Shown here in pieces: positions 33,619 to 35,115 of a stretch of DNA of 35,115 nt (the first letter of the stretch is position 1; every line of letters starts with the position of its first letter). The position numbers and the translations under genes were made by a program. The stretch is from positions 1-35,115 of the forward strand of contig CAMBEX010000003.1 of the NCBI GenBank assembly GCA_945865865.1, given 5' to 3'. The notes beneath the pieces are model-generated. The model was not told the origin of the DNA, searched no databases, and saw nothing but the letters and a program-made list of their open reading frames with translations. The stretch is from Bdellovibrio sp. ZAP7 (lineage in GTDB: Bacteria > Bdellovibrionota > UBA1018).

Positions 33619-35115
33619 TCAGGGAGATGGCTTGGGAACGCCTCGACGAAGTTGACTGAAAAACTCCTTAATCTCGCCGTTCTCTACGTACTTGCTGAGC
33701 GCGCTCAACATCTTCAAAAAGCGCTCAGGATCATTCTTGATCATAACCATGAACTGAAAGCTGTCTCCGTTTTCAAGTCGATCAGCAAGATATTGACGGA
33801 CTTTGAGCGCGGACTGCGGAGACCCCGGAAGCCGCGTGGATGGCTCTTCTTTGAAAAACTCCAGAGCGTTTTCAAAAATCTCATCCATCTTGAGTTTGGA
33901 GTAATCGGTCAGATCCAGAGCCTCAAGACGTCGCTTGAATAAACCCCAGCGCGCTTCGTTCTCGGGGCGATCCACGATTAAGAGTATATCCATGAAATCG
34001 AGCACGAGAAGGCGATCGCCGTTGGTCGCCGGAATGGCAAGCACATCAACCAGCAGTCTAAAAAACTCGGACCGACCGGGTGTCTGTGGATCCTGTTCCG
34101 CCAGCGCCCGCACCATTCCCGCTGATTCCGGTGAACTCAAGTACTTCAAAATCGTGCCTGAATTTTTAAGAAAATAATCGCCGTAATCCGTCAAAAGCGT
34201 CGCTGTCGCCTGAAGCGTAGCTTCGGTCACGCCCGCCTCTCTACCCATGACCATTGAGTAGAAAGCCAGCTGCTTGAGCCGCGCGGCTCGTCCAGAGTCG
34301 TCAAGCGCGTCAAACATCTTGTCGAAAACTGCCCGGGGCAGACGCAGCTCGGGATCCTTACTGAACAACGCCTCAAGCACCGAACGAAGGATCGGCACGC
34401 AACGAGGGACTTCAGCTTCAACTGAAAGTCCGCAGGCGGTTCCAAGGTGAATGAACCCATCAAAAAACTTATCCATCAGTTGTGAGTCGTGATTTTCCGG
34501 AAGCGTGCTGACTCGCATGTTTTTGGAGATCTGGCGGAACATCCCCATTCGGGCCAGCTTGATTCCAACGCCGACATTGTTCTTCCACGCTGTTTTCGCG
34601 CTGTCGGAACGAAACTCTTCGGGAGTGCTTGCATACAATTCGAACAGGAGATTGCGAAGGACTCCCATTCCGCCGCGATAAGGTCCCGCGGCATCCGGAA
34701 GATTTTCGCCGATCACTCCAACCAGCTGATGCAGGTTGAAGAGGCGGGCTTTCACGTCGGTCGGAAAAACTCCGACTTGTTTTTCATTGAACTCGGCGCA
34801 CTCGGGAACATCCGGATAGCCGATAAAAAAAGACGCCAACTTCAGAGTGCTGCGGATGTCATCGTAAGCATCCCGCAAGGTCGGCGGACGCCTGGATCCC
34901 GGGTAGAGCTTTTTGATCAGCGGCGGCCAACTCTCTCGTGGCTCGTCGCCCCAGGCCAATGCGATCGAATTCAAAAACTCCAACGCAAAATTTTGCGGGA
35001 GCAAGTATTTGAAATCCGCGTTGGTCACCAAAAGTTCAAAACGGTCCAGAGTACTGACCACTTTGAGTCGCGGGAGTGCCTCGCCGGGATAGAAATAAGG
35101 AATTGTGTGAAGCTC
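33619..35115 (-). CDS. Unrecognised large protein, N-terminus outside the window
   Basis: The frame is open through the right edge (ELHTIPYFYPGEALPRLK precedes the first possible GTG at 35061), so at least 498 residues are seen and the start is missing. The visible part is largely alpha-helical, acidic, and has no membrane helix. HEAT- or TPR-like helices are possible but no repeat is clear. I do not recognise the family. It lies upstream of moxR by 44 bases in the same direction, so it may be cotranscribed with the Bat operon. Confidence 0.8.
   Translation of the reverse strand, partial: ELHTIPYFYPGEALPRLKVVSTLDRFELLVTNADFKYLLPQNFALEFLNSIALAWGDEPRESWPPLIKKLYPGSRRPPTLRDAYDDIRSTLKLASFFIGYPDVPECAEFNEKQVGVFPTDVKARLFNLHQLVGVIGENLPDAAGPYRGGMGVLRNLLFELYASTPEEFRSDSAKTAWKNNVGVGIKLARMGMFRQISKNMRVSTLPENHDSQLMDKFFDGFIHLGTACGLSVEAEVPRCVPILRSVLEALFSKDPELRLPRAVFDKMFDALDDSGRAARLKQLAFYSMVMGREAGVTEATLQATATLLTDYGDYFLKNSGTILKYLSSPESAGMVRALAEQDPQTPGRSEFFRLLVDVLAIPATNGDRLLVLDFMDILLIVDRPENEARWGLFKRRLEALDLTDYSKLKMDEIFENALEFFKEEPSTRLPGSPQSALKVRQYLADRLENGDSFQFMVMIKNDPERFLKMLSALSKYVENGEIKEFFSQLRRGVPKPSP

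Overview
The window is a dense, GC-moderate bacterial region carrying a complete type IVa pilus (T4P) locus followed by a MoxR/Bat (von Willebrand A) operon, with almost everything on the minus strand. The pilus gene order (pilB, pilT, pilC, pilR, pilA, then pilG/H/I-type ABC transporter genes, pilD, pilM, pilN, pilO, pilP, pilQ) is the one known from Myxococcus xanthus. The PilA sequence, the accB/accC/efp neighbours, the TPR proteins and the full Bat operon all suit the former Deltaproteobacteria. My best inference is Bdellovibrionota or a relative; no rRNA or other decisive marker is present.

Layout. 1-4979 (minus): an AsmA-like envelope protein whose frame is interrupted and which runs off the left edge, a TPR protein, biotin carboxylase, BCCP, EF-P and a second TPR protein. 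4991-9763 (minus): pilQ, pilP, pilO, pilN, pilM, the alignment complex and secretin, with overlapping or nearly touching genes. 9817-12078 (minus): a membrane protein that looks like a degenerate minor pilin, then the prepilin peptidase pilD and an ABC permease (pilI-type). 12209-13845 (plus): the matching ABC ATPase (pilH-type) and a membrane-anchored accessory protein (PilG-like), on the opposite strand from the permease. 13846-16614: an apparent insertion with a possible small helix-turn-helix ORF, an HNH endonuclease and an AAA/DUF4143 ATPase with a predicted leaderless promoter, closed by a strong bidirectional terminator. 16615-22327 (minus): pilA, a PilR-type sigma-54 activator without receiver domain, pilC, pilT, pilB. 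22442-25620 (minus): ribF and a type III glutamine synthetase. 25747-35115 (minus): BatD, a BatB-BatC fusion, BatA, a DUF4381-like membrane protein, DUF58, MoxR, and an unrecognised protein cut by the right edge.

How it fits together. PilB and PilT drive extension and retraction on PilC. PilD processes PilA. PilM-N-O-P link the motor to the PilQ secretin. The pilH/pilI ABC transporter is known in M. xanthus to be needed for pili. PilR would activate pilA, but here no PilS gene lies beside it and the protein has no phosphorylation domain, so control must differ from the classical two-component scheme. In the Bat operon, MoxR is the AAA+ ATPase expected to act on the VWA proteins (BatA, BatB and DUF58) at the membrane.

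The least ordinary items are the receiver-less PilR, the prepilin-like protein between pilD and pilM, the HNH/ATPase insertion that splits the pilus locus, and the broken AsmA frame. No rRNA, tRNA, CRISPR array or insertion sequence was seen.
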